Counted from the stretch's first letter, positions 37,589 to 49,636 are shown. The stretch is 64,000 bases of DNA from Burkholderiales bacterium 39-55-53 (GCA_002282445.1 NCJK01000006.1:62001-126000), one strand, 5' to 3'. Notes: generated by a model from the sequence alone, not told the origin. Program-made: numbers and translations.

Positions 37589-39091
37589 ATGAACGCACCA
37601 CTCACCTCCGACCAGCAAAACACCCTTGCCCGCGCCGAGCGCCAAGCTCAAGTCGTGCAAGCCCTGCTGCAAGTGCTGCCCCAGCACGCCCTGCTCTACA
37701 CCACCGAGGACACCGTGCCTTACGAGTGCGACGGCCTCACCGCCTACCGCGCTCGCCCCATGTGTGTGGCCTTACCCGAGACCGTGGACCAAGTGCAGGC
37801 CGTGCTCAAAGCTTGTTACGCGCTCGACGTGCCCGTGGTCGCTCGCGGTGCAGGCACAGGCCTGTCGGGTGGTGCGATGCCGCACACCATGGGTGTGACG
37901 CTGTCGCTGGCCAAGTTCAACCAAATTCTCAACATTGACCCCATCGCTCGAACTGCAGTCGTGCAGTGCGGCGTGCGCAACCTCGCCATCAGCGAAGCGG
38001 TGTCGCAATATGGTCTGTACTACGCGCCCGATCCATCCAGCCAAATTGCTTGCACCATCGGCGGCAACGTGGCTGAGAACTCGGGGGGCGTGCATTGTTT
38101 GAAATACGGCCTCACCGTGCACAACGTGCTCAAGGTGAAGGGTTTCACCATCGAGGGCGAGCCGATTGAGTTTGGCAGCGATGCACTCGACACACCGGGC
38201 CTCGACCTTTTGCCCGTGGTTGTGGGCAGCGAAGGCATGTTGGCGGTGACCACCGAAGTGACCGTCAAGCTCGTGCCCAAGCCACAACTGGCGCGCTGCA
38301 TCATGGCCAGCTTTGACGATGTGCGCAAAGCGGGCGATGCCGTGGCTGCAGTGATTGCAGCAGGCATCATCCCCGCCGGCTTAGAAATGATGGACGGCCC
38401 CATGACCGCCGCCGTGGAAGACTTTGTCCACGCCGACTACGACCTGAGCGCCGCCGCGATTTTGCTGTGCGAGAGCGACGGCACACCTGAAGAGGTGGAA
38501 GAAGAAATTGGCCGCATGAGCGAAGTGCTGCGCGGCTGTGGTGCAACCGCCATCACCGTGAGCCGCGACGAAGCGCAACGCATGAAGTTTTGGAGCGGCC
38601 GCAAAAACGCGTTCCCCGCTTCGGGCCGCATCAGCCCCGACTACATGTGCATGGACAGCACCATCCCGCGCAAGCGTTTGGCCGACATCCTGCAAGCCAT
38701 TCAAGAGATGGAAAAGAAATACCAGCTGCGCTGCTTGAACGTGTTCCATGCGGGCGATGGCAACTTGCACCCGCTGATTCTGTTTGATGCAAACGACCCA
38801 GACCAAATGCACCGCTGCGAGCAGTTTGGCGCAGACATCTTGGAAACCAGCGTGGCCATGGGCGGCACGGTGACGGGCGAGCACGGCGTGGGCATCGAGA
38901 AAGTGAACAGCATGTGCGTGCAGTTCAGCGCCGAAGAAAACGAACAGATGTTTGGCGTGAAGCGCGCCTTTGACAGCAAAGGTTTACTCAACCCCGGCAA
39001 GGTCATCCCCACCCTGCACCGCTGTGCCGAGTACGGCAAGATGCTGGTGCGTGCGGGGCAGATTAAGCACCCGGATTTGCCGCGCTTTTAA
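37589..39091 (+). CDS. glcD: FAD-linked oxidase, glycolate oxidase subunit GlcD type
   Basis: A 500-residue flavoprotein of the VAO/PCMH family, close to GlcD. The FAD-binding N-terminal half contains VARGAGTGLSGGAMPHTMGV and PSSQIACTIGGNVAENSGGV. The C-terminal substrate cap contains NVFHAGDGNLHPLILFDAND and GGTVTGEHGVGIEKVN. GlcD oxidises glycolate (or D-lactate) to the 2-oxo acid as part of a GlcDEF complex. glcE and glcF are not adjacent, since a toxin-antitoxin module follows. The ATG at 37589 is preferred over the GTG at 37580. Confidence 0.92.
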   Translation: MNAPLTSDQQNTLARAERQAQVVQALLQVLPQHALLYTTEDTVPYECDGLTAYRARPMCVALPETVDQVQAVLKACYALDVPVVARGAGTGLSGGAMPHTMGVTLSLAKFNQILNIDPIARTAVVQCGVRNLAISEAVSQYGLYYAPDPSSQIACTIGGNVAENSGGVHCLKYGLTVHNVLKVKGFTIEGEPIEFGSDALDTPGLDLLPVVVGSEGMLAVTTEVTVKLVPKPQLARCIMASFDDVRKAGDAVAAVIAAGIIPAGLEMMDGPMTAAVEDFVHADYDLSAAAILLCESDGTPEEVEEEIGRMSEVLRGCGATAITVSRDEAQRMKFWSGRKNAFPASGRISPDYMCMDSTIPRKRLADILQAIQEMEKKYQLRCLNVFHAGDGNLHPLILFDANDPDQMHRCEQFGADILETSVAMGGTVTGEHGVGIEKVNSMCVQFSAEENEQMFGVKRAFDSKGLLNPGKVIPTLHRCAEYGKMLVRAGQIKHPDLPRF

Positions 39092-39093
39092 GT

Positions 39094-39393
39094 TCAAGCT
39101 GCCAGCAAAGTGCAGCGTTGAATCTTCGCCAACGCTTCACCCATCGACTCGCGCGCAATTGCCATGTCGTAGTTGGTTTGCCCACGCAACCACCACCCAT
39201 CGCTCAAGCCAAAGTAACGGCACAAGCGCAGATCTGTATCAGCAGTGATGGATCGTTTGCCCGCCACGATTTCGCCAATGCGTTGAGCGGGTACGCCAAT
39301 TTCTTTGGCCAGTCGATATTTGCTCAAGCCCAAGGGCTTAAGGAATTCTTCTTCCAGCATTTCGCCGGGGGTAACGGGTGCAACTTTTCTCAT
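39094..39393 (-). CDS. higA: HigA-family antitoxin
   Basis: A 99-residue XRE-type helix-turn-helix protein of the HigA/VapI group: PGEMLEEEFLKPLGLSKYRL, then AKEIGVPAQRIGEIVAGKRS and DLRLCRYFGLSDGWWLRGQ. It binds and neutralises the toxin encoded 11 bases upstream and represses the operon. The toxin-first order is typical of higBA. Confidence 0.92.
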   Translation of the reverse strand: MRKVAPVTPGEMLEEEFLKPLGLSKYRLAKEIGVPAQRIGEIVAGKRSITADTDLRLCRYFGLSDGWWLRGQTNYDMAIARESMGEALAKIQRCTLLAA

Positions 39394-39404
39394 GTCATTT
39401 CACC

Positions 39405-39686
39405 TCAGTGGTAGTCCACGATTTCCACATCAAATGCGCCTTCAGCGCCCCACTTAAAACAGACTCGCCATTGGTCGCTGATGCGAATGCTGTATTGGCC
39501 TTTTCGATTGCCTTTGAGCGACTCAAGTCTGTTTCCAGGTGGCGCACGCAAATCATCCAAAACGCTTGACCAATCCAGCTGCTCTAACTTGCGCAAAGCA
39601 GGCCGCTCGATGTTGACCCAACGCGCCACACGTTTGCCATCAAACAGCTTTTGTGTATCTATGCACTTGAAAGACTTGATCGCCAT
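39405..39686 (-). CDS. higB: HigB-family (RelE fold) toxin
   Basis: A 93-residue toxin of the plasmid-maintenance killer type (HigB/GraT): MAIKSFKCIDTQKLFDGKRV, then a stretch around RPALRKLEQLDW, and NRKGQYSIRISDQWRVCFKW, which carries the RelE-fold basic residues. These toxins cleave mRNA at the ribosome. The ATG at 39686 is the plausible start; the promoter spacing suggests that the transcript begins at or next to this codon. Confidence 0.9.
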   Translation of the reverse strand: MAIKSFKCIDTQKLFDGKRVARWVNIERPALRKLEQLDWSSVLDDLRAPPGNRLESLKGNRKGQYSIRISDQWRVCFKWGAEGAFDVEIVDYH

Positions 39687-39692
39687 ACGCAA

Positions 39693-39721
39693 ATAGTAAC
39701 GCTACGCATGACTAATGTCAA
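39693..39721 (-). promoter_or_regulatory. higBA promoter with overlapping palindrome
   Basis: On the minus strand TTGACA (39721-39716), 17 bases, then TACTAT (39698-39693): a near-ideal vegetative promoter. The +1 position falls at about 39686-39687, the A of the higB start codon. The inverted repeat TGACATTAGTCA (39709-39720) overlaps the -35 and is a candidate HigA operator. Confidence 0.75.
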
Positions 39722-39729
39722 ATAGCTAA

Positions 39730-40446
39730 TTACGCGGCGTAAGTCCGCCCACCAAAGATCGCCGTCCCCACCCGCACCATCGTGCTACCCGCCTGCACAG
39801 CGGCTTCTAGGTCGCCTGTCATGCCCATCGACAGGGTGTCGAACTGGGGCAGGTTCAATGCGGCTTTCACCTCGTCAAACAAGGCGCGTGCTTTGGCGTG
39901 CACGGCTACTTGTGCGTCAAAGCCTTCCACGGGGTCTGGGATGGTCATGAGGCCACGCAACGCCAAGCGGGGCAGCTTGGCTACTTCGGTTGCCAGCGCC
40001 AGCACGTCGGCGGGGGCGATGCCTGATTTAGTTTCGCCGCCGTCGATGTTGACTTGCAGGCACACGTTCAGCGGCGCTAGGTGCGCGGGGCGTTGGTCGC
40101 TCAAGCGCTGCGCGATTTTGAGGCGGTCTACCGTGTGCGCCCAATCGAAGTGCTCGGCCACGAGTTTGGTTTTGTTGCTTTGCATGGGGCCGATGCAGTG
40201 CCACACCAATGCGGGCTGGCTGTCTTGCAGGGCGATGATTTTGTCCACGCCTTCTTGGATGTAGTTTTCGCCAAAGTCGCGTTGGCCGCAGGCGGCGACT
40301 TGGCGCACATCGTCGGCGCTGAAGGTTTTGGACACGGCCAGCAGCTGCACGCTGTTGGCACTGCGCGCGCTGGCTGCACACGCAGCCGCGATGCGGGCTT
40401 GTACGGCATGAAGGTTGTCGCGTAAGACGGTGTCTGAATTACTCAT
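39730..40446 (-). CDS. yggS: YggS-family pyridoxal-phosphate homeostasis protein
   Basis: A 238-residue PLP-binding protein (PROSC/YggS) that controls vitamin B6 and amino-acid balance. The PLP lysine is in LLAVSKTFSADDVRQVA. Further landmarks are FGENYIQEGVDKI, WHCIGPMQSNKTKLVAEHFD and LSMGMTGDLEAAVQAGSTMV. A TIM-barrel protein with no known catalytic turnover. Confidence 0.95.
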   Translation of the reverse strand: MSNSDTVLRDNLHAVQARIAAACAASARSANSVQLLAVSKTFSADDVRQVAACGQRDFGENYIQEGVDKIIALQDSQPALVWHCIGPMQSNKTKLVAEHFDWAHTVDRLKIAQRLSDQRPAHLAPLNVCLQVNIDGGETKSGIAPADVLALATEVAKLPRLALRGLMTIPDPVEGFDAQVAVHAKARALFDEVKAALNLPQFDTLSMGMTGDLEAAVQAGSTMVRVGTAIFGGRTYAA

Positions 40447-40549
40447 GTGGGGCTACTTTAACAAGGCGTGCTGGGTTACCTGCGTGACATGCGTAGGCAC
40501 TCCTCTACCCCTATGATGCACCGCAATTCAAACCACTACGGAAACAACC

Positions 40550-41464
40550 ATGTCTAGCATCAACGCCAAAACCTACGAACCCGCTGCATCTGCCCACGTT
40601 GCCTTCATCGGCATGGGCGTCATGGGCTACCCCATGGCCGGCCACTTGGCCACCGCAGGCCACGCGGTGACGGTGTACAACCGCTCGCCCGCCAAAGCCG
40701 AGGCGTGGGTGAAAGAGTTTGCAGCCAGCAAAGCACCCAAGAGCGCACTGACTCCACGCGAAGCCGCCAAAGGCGCAAGCATTGTGTTTTGCTGCGTTGG
40801 CAATGACGACGATTTGCGCTCGGTGGTGTTTGGCGCTGACGGCATGTTGGCCGGCATGGAGCCAGGCACGGTGTTGGTAGACCACACCACCGCATCAGCC
40901 GACGTGGCACGTGAGATTTATGCAGCTGCCAAGAACCTTGGCATCCACTTCATCGACGCACCTGTGTCCGGTGGCCAAGGCGGCGCACAAAACGGTTTGT
41001 TAACCGTCATGTGCGGTGGCGATGCACCTGTGTTTGAAAAGGTCAAACCTGTGGCTATGGCCTTCTCTCGCGCGTTCACCCTCATGGGTGAGCCAGGCGC
41101 GGGCCAGCTGACCAAGATGGTGAACCAAATCTGTATCGCAGGCTTAGTGCAGGGCTTGAGCGAAGCGATTGCCTTTGGCCAAAAAGCCGGCCTCGACATG
41201 AATCTCGTGCTCGACGTGATTGGCAAGGGCGCGGCACAAAGCTGGCAAATGGATAACCGTGGCAAGACCATGGTGGCCGACAAGTTTGATTTCGGCTTTG
41301 CCGTGGATTGGATGCGCAAGGATTTAGGCCTTGTGTTTGACGAAGCCAAGCGCAACGGCGCTGTATTGCCTGTGACGCAGATGGTCGACAAGTTCTATGG
41401 CGACGTGCAAGACATGGGTGGCAAACGTTGGGATACATCTAGCTTGATCAAGCGTTTGCGTTAA
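40550..41464 (+). CDS. NAD(P)-dependent beta-hydroxyacid dehydrogenase (3-hydroxyisobutyrate dehydrogenase family)
   Basis: A 304-residue dehydrogenase with the Rossmann motif FIGMGVMGYPMAGHLATAGH, the substrate-binding signature DAPVSGGQGGAQNGLLTVMC and the catalytic-lysine helix GQLTKMVNQICIAGLVQGL. Members act on 3-hydroxyisobutyrate, tartronate semialdehyde or related acids; the substrate is not determined. A perfect palindromic terminator follows. Confidence 0.9.
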   Translation: MSSINAKTYEPAASAHVAFIGMGVMGYPMAGHLATAGHAVTVYNRSPAKAEAWVKEFAASKAPKSALTPREAAKGASIVFCCVGNDDDLRSVVFGADGMLAGMEPGTVLVDHTTASADVAREIYAAAKNLGIHFIDAPVSGGQGGAQNGLLTVMCGGDAPVFEKVKPVAMAFSRAFTLMGEPGAGQLTKMVNQICIAGLVQGLSEAIAFGQKAGLDMNLVLDVIGKGAAQSWQMDNRGKTMVADKFDFGFAVDWMRKDLGLVFDEAKRNGAVLPVTQMVDKFYGDVQDMGGKRWDTSSLIKRLR

Positions 41465-41477
41465 ACCAAACGCGCAG

Positions 41478-41505
41478 TAAAAAGCCCCGCATGCGGGGCT
41501 TTTTT
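41478..41505. terminator. Bidirectional terminator between the dehydrogenase and dolP genes
   Basis: A perfect palindrome, AAAAAGCCCCGC directly followed by its complement GCGGGGCTTTTT with ATG-type centre bases, and T-runs on both strands. It serves the two converging genes. Confidence 0.88.
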
Positions 41506-41522
41506 ATGTCTGTTGTATGCGC

Positions 41523-43256
<1,734 letters not shown>

Positions 43257-43268
43257 AGCAACTCCTTG

Positions 43269-44186
43269 ATGAACGCCAACTTTGATTCAGCTTTGTCTGC
43301 GGCACACGCTGCAGCAGCGGCCCAAAACAACCCAGCCGGTGCGCTTTATGTGGTGGCCACCCCCATCGGCAATTTGGCCGATATCAGCCTGCGCGCTTTG
43401 CATGTGCTGAGTCTTTGCGATACCTTGGCGTGTGAGGACACGCGCCACTCACAAACTTTGTTGCGCGCCTACGGAATCGACAAGAACTCCTCACACTGGC
43501 TGGCTGTGCATCAGCACAACGAGGCCGAGGCCGCTGAAGAGGTGATTCGTCGTCTGCAAGCAGGCCAGCGTGTGGCCTACGTGAGTGATGCAGGTACGCC
43601 AGCGGTCAGCGACCCCGGCGCACGTTTGGCATGGCAAGTGCAAAGCGCTGGCCTGCGCGTCGTTCCTTTGCCTGGTGCTAGCAGTGTGACTGCGCTGTTA
43701 AGCGCCTGCGGCACGCCCACGCACGATGCTTCGGGCTTTGTGTTTGTCGGTTTCTTACCTTCCAAAGCCACGGAGCGCAGCCACGCGGTTGAGGCATTGG
43801 CGTTAGAGCCGCGCAGCCAAGTTTTGCTTGAGGCTCCCCACCGCATTGAGGCTTTGGCCAGCGCTTTAGACGTGTTGGGCGATCGTCCTGTGACCGTGGG
43901 ACGCGAGTTGACCAAGCAGTTTGAAGAAATTGCCACCGTCGCTGCCAAAGACTTGGTAAGTTGGTTTTCTGGCAACGCGCAGCGCACACGGGGTGAATTT
44001 GCATTGGTGGTTCATGCACAAGCCTTGGAACGAACCGAGGGCGCTGACCATGATCGCTTGCTGAAGATTTTGATGCATGAGCTGCCGCTCAAAACAGCCG
44101 TCAAGGTCGCAGCAGACATCAGCGGTGCGGCCAAGAACACCCTGTATGACCGTGCTTTGGTACTAAAACAAGCTTCGGCAGACTGA
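43269..44186 (+). CDS. rsmI: 16S rRNA 2'-O-methyltransferase RsmI
   Basis: SAM-dependent enzyme that methylates the ribose of C1402 in 16S rRNA. 305 residues from the ATG at 43269. Landmarks are GALYVVATPIGNLADISLRA, ACEDTRHSQTLLRAYGI, VSDAGTPAVSDPGARL and VPLPGASSVTALLSACG. The extra N-terminal residues are alanine-rich and variable. Confidence 0.95.
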   Translation: MNANFDSALSAAHAAAAAQNNPAGALYVVATPIGNLADISLRALHVLSLCDTLACEDTRHSQTLLRAYGIDKNSSHWLAVHQHNEAEAAEEVIRRLQAGQRVAYVSDAGTPAVSDPGARLAWQVQSAGLRVVPLPGASSVTALLSACGTPTHDASGFVFVGFLPSKATERSHAVEALALEPRSQVLLEAPHRIEALASALDVLGDRPVTVGRELTKQFEEIATVAAKDLVSWFSGNAQRTRGEFALVVHAQALERTEGADHDRLLKILMHELPLKTAVKVAADISGAAKNTLYDRALVLKQASAD

Positions 44187-44192
44187 AAGACT

Positions 44193-44268
44193 TGGTGCGG
44201 CTGGCGGGGATCGAACCCACGACCCTTGGCTTCGGAGGCCAATACTCTATCCACTGAGCTACAGCCGC
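44193..44268 (-). tRNA. tRNA-Arg (CCG)
   Basis: A 76-base cloverleaf with encoded CCA: acceptor GCGGCTG/CAGCCGC, D-arm TAGCTCAGTGGATAGAG, anticodon loop CTCCGAA on TTGGC/GCCAA, and T-arm GTGGGTTCGATCC. It reads CGG codons. It is transcribed opposite to rsmI and to the cytochrome gene. Confidence 0.95.
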
Positions 44269-44300
44269 ACGTTGTCAGCCTTTGATTGTAGGCGCCCCGC

Positions 44301-44306
44301 TATAAT
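44301..44306 (+). promoter_or_regulatory. Possible -10 element of the cytochrome c gene
   Basis: TATAAT stands 38 bases before the start codon. A good -35 at standard spacing is not seen (TTGATT would be only 13 bases away). On the other strand TACAAT at 44285-44290 could be the -10 of tRNA-Arg, so overlapping divergent promoters are likely in this spacer. Confidence 0.35.
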
Positions 44307-44343
44307 TTCCACAGTTTTAGAGCTATCCCACAGGAATATTGAA

Positions 44344-44832
44344 ATGAGCAACCACGATCAGTCCACATCTACCTCGCAAGTTTTCTCTTCCACAATGAAA
44401 GCCTTTGTTTTGCCCGTGGTGGTGGTTTTGGGATTGATCGCTTATCTCGCGGCTTCTTTGCGTCCCGACGTGGTGACCAGTTCCAACGAACCCGAAGCCA
44501 TCGCTGCCCGCATTCAGAAAGTCGGCGCTGTTGAAATCAAAGATGCCAACCGTGCTGCACGCAGCGGTGAAGAGGTTTACAAAGCCCAATGTTCAGCTTG
44601 CCACGCAACAGGTGCTGCAGGTGCGCCTAAGTTTGGCGATGCAGGCGCTTGGGGTGCTCGCATTGGCAAAGGCTACGATGCTTTGTTGACCTCGGCCCTC
44701 AAAGGCAAAGGCAACATGGGCCCTCAGGGTGGTGGCGACTTTGAAGATTACGAAATTGGCCGCGGCGTTGCTTATATGGCCAATGCAGCGGGTGGTAAGT
44801 TTGCCGAACCTAAGAAGCCAGAAGGTAAGTAA
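44344..44832 (+). CDS. Membrane-anchored cytochrome c (c5-like)
   Basis: A 162-residue monoheme cytochrome c. One N-terminal helix (FVLPVVVVLGLIAYLAASL) anchors it. The heme motif CSACH lies in GEEVYKAQCSACHATGAAGA. The distal region includes KGNMGPQGGGDFEDYEIGRG, where a Met can act as axial ligand. Probably a periplasmic electron carrier to a terminal oxidase. The ATG at 44344 follows AGGAA. A terminator follows the gene. Confidence 0.9.
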   Translation: MSNHDQSTSTSQVFSSTMKAFVLPVVVVLGLIAYLAASLRPDVVTSSNEPEAIAARIQKVGAVEIKDANRAARSGEEVYKAQCSACHATGAAGAPKFGDAGAWGARIGKGYDALLTSALKGKGNMGPQGGGDFEDYEIGRGVAYMANAAGGKFAEPKKPEGK

Positions 44833-44854
44833 GCTTTCAATTGCTTCAATAAAG

Positions 44855-44880
44855 AAACCGGTCAATGACCGGTTTTTTTA
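44855..44880 (+). terminator. Terminator after the cytochrome c gene
   Basis: AAACCGGTCA and TGACCGGTTT form a ten-pair stem with a one- to three-base loop, followed by a T-run. Confidence 0.85.
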
Positions 44881-45411
44881 CGTCTGTACTTGTTGCTCGC
44901 TATGCGGGCTGCGCACATAGCCGAATCGCTCTGGTAATTCTCGCGTTGGCAATTGTTGCGGGACCCACAGTCCAGACTCGATGTACTCCGCTGCTTGCAC
45001 CACATCTTGCGTGTGGACCAATCCAAAGCCTTGTTCGGTATCTATGTACAAGCGGCCATGCTCATCGACGATGCAGCGTTGCATACGTGCTGGCTCTCCG
45101 GTATGCGATTGAATTGCTCCATCGGGTTGTATGCGCCAAATCCACGGCGTGGCTTCTAACTCGACATACACGCGCTGTGGGCCGTTTTGAAAGTACCAGC
45201 GGCCTTGCTTGTCACTTGTGTAGTTACGACCGATGAATGCCATGAGCTTTTCGTGTTGCAGTCGCGAACCCTTGCTTTTGGTGAAGGGCCCCTGCGCCTG
45301 TGTTTGGTCATCTCTCATGTACCAATCGCCGCGTGCGTCTAGGCCCAGCCAGCCATAGCAGTCGGGCACATTGGGCCATTTGGCCATGGCTTGTTTGACG
45401 AGATCATCCAT
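44878..45411 (-). CDS. Conserved betaproteobacterial protein of unknown function
   Basis: A 177-residue cytoplasmic protein. It belongs to a conserved family in Burkholderiales with the start MDDLVKQAMAKWPNVPDCYG. The aromatic-rich blocks GWLGLDARGDWYMRDDQ, SDKQGRWYFQNGPQRVYVEL and TPWIWRIQPDG are also seen. I recall it as a DUF family but not with certainty which number. It overlaps the YheT hydrolase stop by 8 bases and lies downstream of it, suggesting a shared transcript. Confidence 0.75.
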   Translation of the reverse strand: MDDLVKQAMAKWPNVPDCYGWLGLDARGDWYMRDDQTQAQGPFTKSKGSRLQHEKLMAFIGRNYTSDKQGRWYFQNGPQRVYVELEATPWIWRIQPDGAIQSHTGEPARMQRCIVDEHGRLYIDTEQGFGLVHTQDVVQAAEYIESGLWVPQQLPTRELPERFGYVRSPHSEQQVQT

Positions 45412-46384
45412 GCTGTGTCATCCACTCCATCACGGCCCAAGGCATTTCTTGTAAATCGGCTGGGAACGTGCCAGAGGCAAAGCCCACATGCCCACCTTGT
45501 TCGGGCTGCCAGAGTGTGACATGGTCGCTGACTTGGTCTTGGGTAGGCAGACAAGTGGCAGGGATAAAGGGGTCATTGCGGGCATTGAGGACCAATGCTG
45601 GTACTTTTACGCGTGTGAGCCCGGGTTTTGCGCTGGCCCTGTCCCAATAATCATCTGTGCCGTCGAAGCCATGCAAAGGCGCTGTGAAGACATTGTCAAA
45701 TGCATACAAGGTGTTGGCTGCCCGCAGCTCTTGCGGATCAAACAAGCCCGGAAATTGGGCCAGCTTTTGCATGGCGCGTGGCTTCATGGTGGCCAAGAAC
45801 ATGCGCGCGTAGATAGCCTTGTTAAAACCTGTATCGATGGCATGACCACTGGCTGTCAAATCAATCGGGGAGCACACTGATGCAATGCCTTGAACCACTT
45901 GATTTGCCGATTGTCCCATTTCGCCCGCCCAGCGCATGAGTGCATTACCCCCTAGCGAAATACCAACGGCGAACAATGGGCCCTGATGCTGCATTTGAAA
46001 GCGGCTCAATATCCAGCCCACTTCTTCAAAGTCACCCGAGTGGTACGCGCGGGGAGCCCAATTGAGTTCACCGCTACATCCTCGGAAATGCGGCACAGCC
46101 ATGTGCCATCCACGTAACTTGGCTTCTTGCGCAAAGGCTTGTGCGTAGTGGCTGCTGGATGATCCCTCAAGGCCGTGAAACAGTACCAGCAATGGCGCAT
46201 CATCGGGCAATTCGATGTCGTCGCTGCGCCAATCGACATCGACAAAGTCGCCATCTGGCGTGTCCCAACGCTCACGCTGCCAACGCGGCTTTGCGCCGAC
46301 ATAGCGTTGTGCCAGCTTGGCGGAATAAATGGTTTGTGCGTTCCCGCCTGGCAACCACCAAGGCGGTTGGTAATCCCAAATCAA
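45404..46384 (-). CDS. YheT-family alpha/beta hydrolase
   Basis: A 326-residue hydrolase. It opens with WWLPGGNAQTIYSA, typical of YheT. The oxyanion region is LLVLFHGLEGSSSSHYAQAF, the nucleophile elbow is VGISLGGNALMRWAGE, the acid is in VLNARNDPFIP and the histidine in EQGGHVGFASG. Substrate unknown; eukaryotic relatives are lipid-active ABHD proteins. Coupled at both ends with neighbouring genes. Confidence 0.88.
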   Translation of the reverse strand: MIWDYQPPWWLPGGNAQTIYSAKLAQRYVGAKPRWQRERWDTPDGDFVDVDWRSDDIELPDDAPLLVLFHGLEGSSSSHYAQAFAQEAKLRGWHMAVPHFRGCSGELNWAPRAYHSGDFEEVGWILSRFQMQHQGPLFAVGISLGGNALMRWAGEMGQSANQVVQGIASVCSPIDLTASGHAIDTGFNKAIYARMFLATMKPRAMQKLAQFPGLFDPQELRAANTLYAFDNVFTAPLHGFDGTDDYWDRASAKPGLTRVKVPALVLNARNDPFIPATCLPTQDQVSDHVTLWQPEQGGHVGFASGTFPADLQEMPWAVMEWMTQHG

Positions 46385-46830
46385 TGCAAGACCTGTGGAG
46401 CTTCGTGCGCTTCTGCGTGGGTGGGTGCTGTGCCGGGGCTTGCGTGATGCGCCACCATACGCCAGCCTTGTGGCGTGCGTTGATACACATTGGTAGCGAC
46501 GACGACTGCTTCTTGCGTGCCATCGGTGGTGAGCAATGCCACGCGCTCAATCACGTTGTGCATGGCGCTGGTGAGAGATTCGACTTTGCAAATGTGCTCG
46601 GGTCGAGCTGCTATCGTTCCGTTTGCAAACATAGCTTCAAATGCGGCACGAATGCTGGCACTGCCAATCAAGCGCGGGCCTCCAGGATGAACGCACACGA
46701 TGTCATCCTCATCGGCCCAGCAGCCCATCAGTTTTTCGATGTCACCCGTTTGCAGGGCTTCATAGAATTGAGTTTCTATGGCGTCGGCTGTACCACCTAC
46801 TGTGGCAGCTTGGAGTTTGGCTTTAGGCAT
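46381..46830 (-). CDS. SnoaL/NTF2-like domain protein
   Basis: A 149-residue NTF2-fold protein: IETQFYEALQTGDIEKLMGC, WADEDDIVCVHPGGPRLIG and NVYQRTPQGWRMVAHHASP. The fold serves many small-molecule-binding or isomerase roles; the ligand is unknown. It overlaps the YheT gene by 4 bases. Confidence 0.82.
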   Translation of the reverse strand: MPKAKLQAATVGGTADAIETQFYEALQTGDIEKLMGCWADEDDIVCVHPGGPRLIGSASIRAAFEAMFANGTIAARPEHICKVESLTSAMHNVIERVALLTTDGTQEAVVVATNVYQRTPQGWRMVAHHASPGTAPTHAEAHEAPQVLH

Positions 46831-46865
46831 GGTTCAAATTTTCCATGGTTTTTGCACTTGACATT

Positions 46866-46897
46866 AAAAAAGCCCCGACCGCGAGGCAGGGGCTTTT
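46866..46897 (-). terminator. Terminator of the atp operon
   Basis: AAAAAGCCCC and GGGGCTTTTT form the stem around GACCGCGAGGCA. It lies 23 bases after atpC and may also act on the plus strand. Confidence 0.85.
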
Positions 46898-46919
46898 TGA
46901 ACGCTGACGCGCACAGCAA

Positions 46920-47336
46920 TTACTTGTGAGCACGGTAGCGGCGCAAGGCCGACAATTCAGCAGCCAAGATGGCCAGCTCTGAACGAGCACGAGCCATGTC
47001 GACCTCTGATTTTGCGTTCTTAACGGCTTCTTCAGCTGCGAGTTTGGCTGCGTTTGCTTTTTCTTCGTCCATGTCTTTGCCGCGAACCGCGGTGTCAGAC
47101 ATGACGGTGACGCAGTCGGGTTGCACTTCAAGAATGCCACCTGCTACGAAAACAAACTCTTCACCACCATCAGCCGTGTGAATGCGCACCGAACCTGGAC
47201 GGATGCGTGAAATCAGCGGCGTGTGGCGCGGATAAATACCGAGCTCGCCCGCCTCGCCTGGCAAAGCCACAAAAGTGGCTTCGCCTGAGAAGATGGACTC
47301 TTCTGCGCTGACAACATCTACGTGGATGGTACTCAT
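46920..47336 (-). CDS. atpC: ATP synthase subunit epsilon
   Basis: F1 epsilon subunit, 138 residues: beta-sandwich ([39 protein letters not shown]) plus a C-terminal helical hairpin of the inhibitory type. Last gene of the atp operon. Confidence 0.97.
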   Translation of the reverse strand: MSTIHVDVVSAEESIFSGEATFVALPGEAGELGIYPRHTPLISRIRPGSVRIHTADGGEEFVFVAGGILEVQPDCVTVMSDTAVRGKDMDEEKANAAKLAAEEAVKNAKSEVDMARARSELAILAAELSALRRYRAHK

Positions 47337-47344
47337 AGGATCTC

Positions 47345-48763
<1,419 letters not shown>

Positions 48764-48769
48764 TTAAAA

Positions 48770-49636
48770 TCAGACAGCAGCCGCACCTGCAACGATTTCC
48801 GAAAGTTCTTTCGTAATCGCGGCTTGACGCGTCTTGTTGTAAACCAGTTTGAGTTCGTTGATCACGTTCCCAGCGTTGTCGGTCGCAGACTTCATCGCAA
48901 CCATACGGGCCGATTGCTCGGACGCCATACTTTCAGCCACGGATTGATACACCATAGCTTCCACGTAACGGAGCAACAATTCGTCGATGACGGTTTGTGC
49001 GTCCGGTTCGTAGATGTAGTCCCAAGTGCTGTGCACTTCGTGCGTTTTCAGCACTTCGGCCGACAGGGGCAGAAGTTGCTCAACCACAGACTCTTGCTTC
49101 ATGGTGTTGATGAAGCGTGTGTAACACAGCTGGACCGAGTTGATCTCGCCGTTTGTGTACGCATCCAACAGCACCTTGACGGGGCCAATGAGTTTATCGA
49201 GGTGAGGTGTATCACCGAGTTGTGTCGCATGCGACACCACTTTGACACCTGAACGACCCAAGAAACCCAGTCCTTTGTTACCGATGGCCACAGCTTGCGC
49301 TTTGACACCTTCGGCTTGCAAGTCACGCAGCTTGTTGGAGACCATACGCAACACGTTGGTGTTGAGACCGCCACACAAGCCTTTGTCTGTGGTCACCACG
49401 ATAAAGCCCACATCCTTGGCGTAGTTCACTTCCATGAAGGGGTGAACGTACTCAGGATTGGCCTTGCCGAGGTTAGCCGCGACATGACGAATCTTCTCGC
49501 TGTAAGGGCGAGCCGCACGCATGCGGTCTTGCGCCTTACGCATCTTAGACGCGGCCACCATTTCCATGGCTTTGGTGATCTTCTTGGTGTTTTCCACCGA
49601 TTTGATCTTGCCGCGAATTTCCTTACCTGCTGCCAT
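48770..49636 (-). CDS. atpG: ATP synthase subunit gamma
   Basis: Central rotor shaft, 288 residues. [20 protein letters not shown] at the N-terminus and [20 protein letters not shown] at the C-terminus form the coiled coil. Confidence 0.98.
   Translation of the reverse strand: MAAGKEIRGKIKSVENTKKITKAMEMVAASKMRKAQDRMRAARPYSEKIRHVAANLGKANPEYVHPFMEVNYAKDVGFIVVTTDKGLCGGLNTNVLRMVSNKLRDLQAEGVKAQAVAIGNKGLGFLGRSGVKVVSHATQLGDTPHLDKLIGPVKVLLDAYTNGEINSVQLCYTRFINTMKQESVVEQLLPLSAEVLKTHEVHSTWDYIYEPDAQTVIDELLLRYVEAMVYQSVAESMASEQSARMVAMKSATDNAGNVINELKLVYNKTRQAAITKELSEIVAGAAAV

Noticed and set aside
37186..37601. Several short open frames across the hairpin elements, which read as small hypothetical proteins
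   Set aside because: They translate the repeat core and arms in different frames, have no ribosome-binding sites and no family features. Such frames are often annotated only because the repeat is dispersed.
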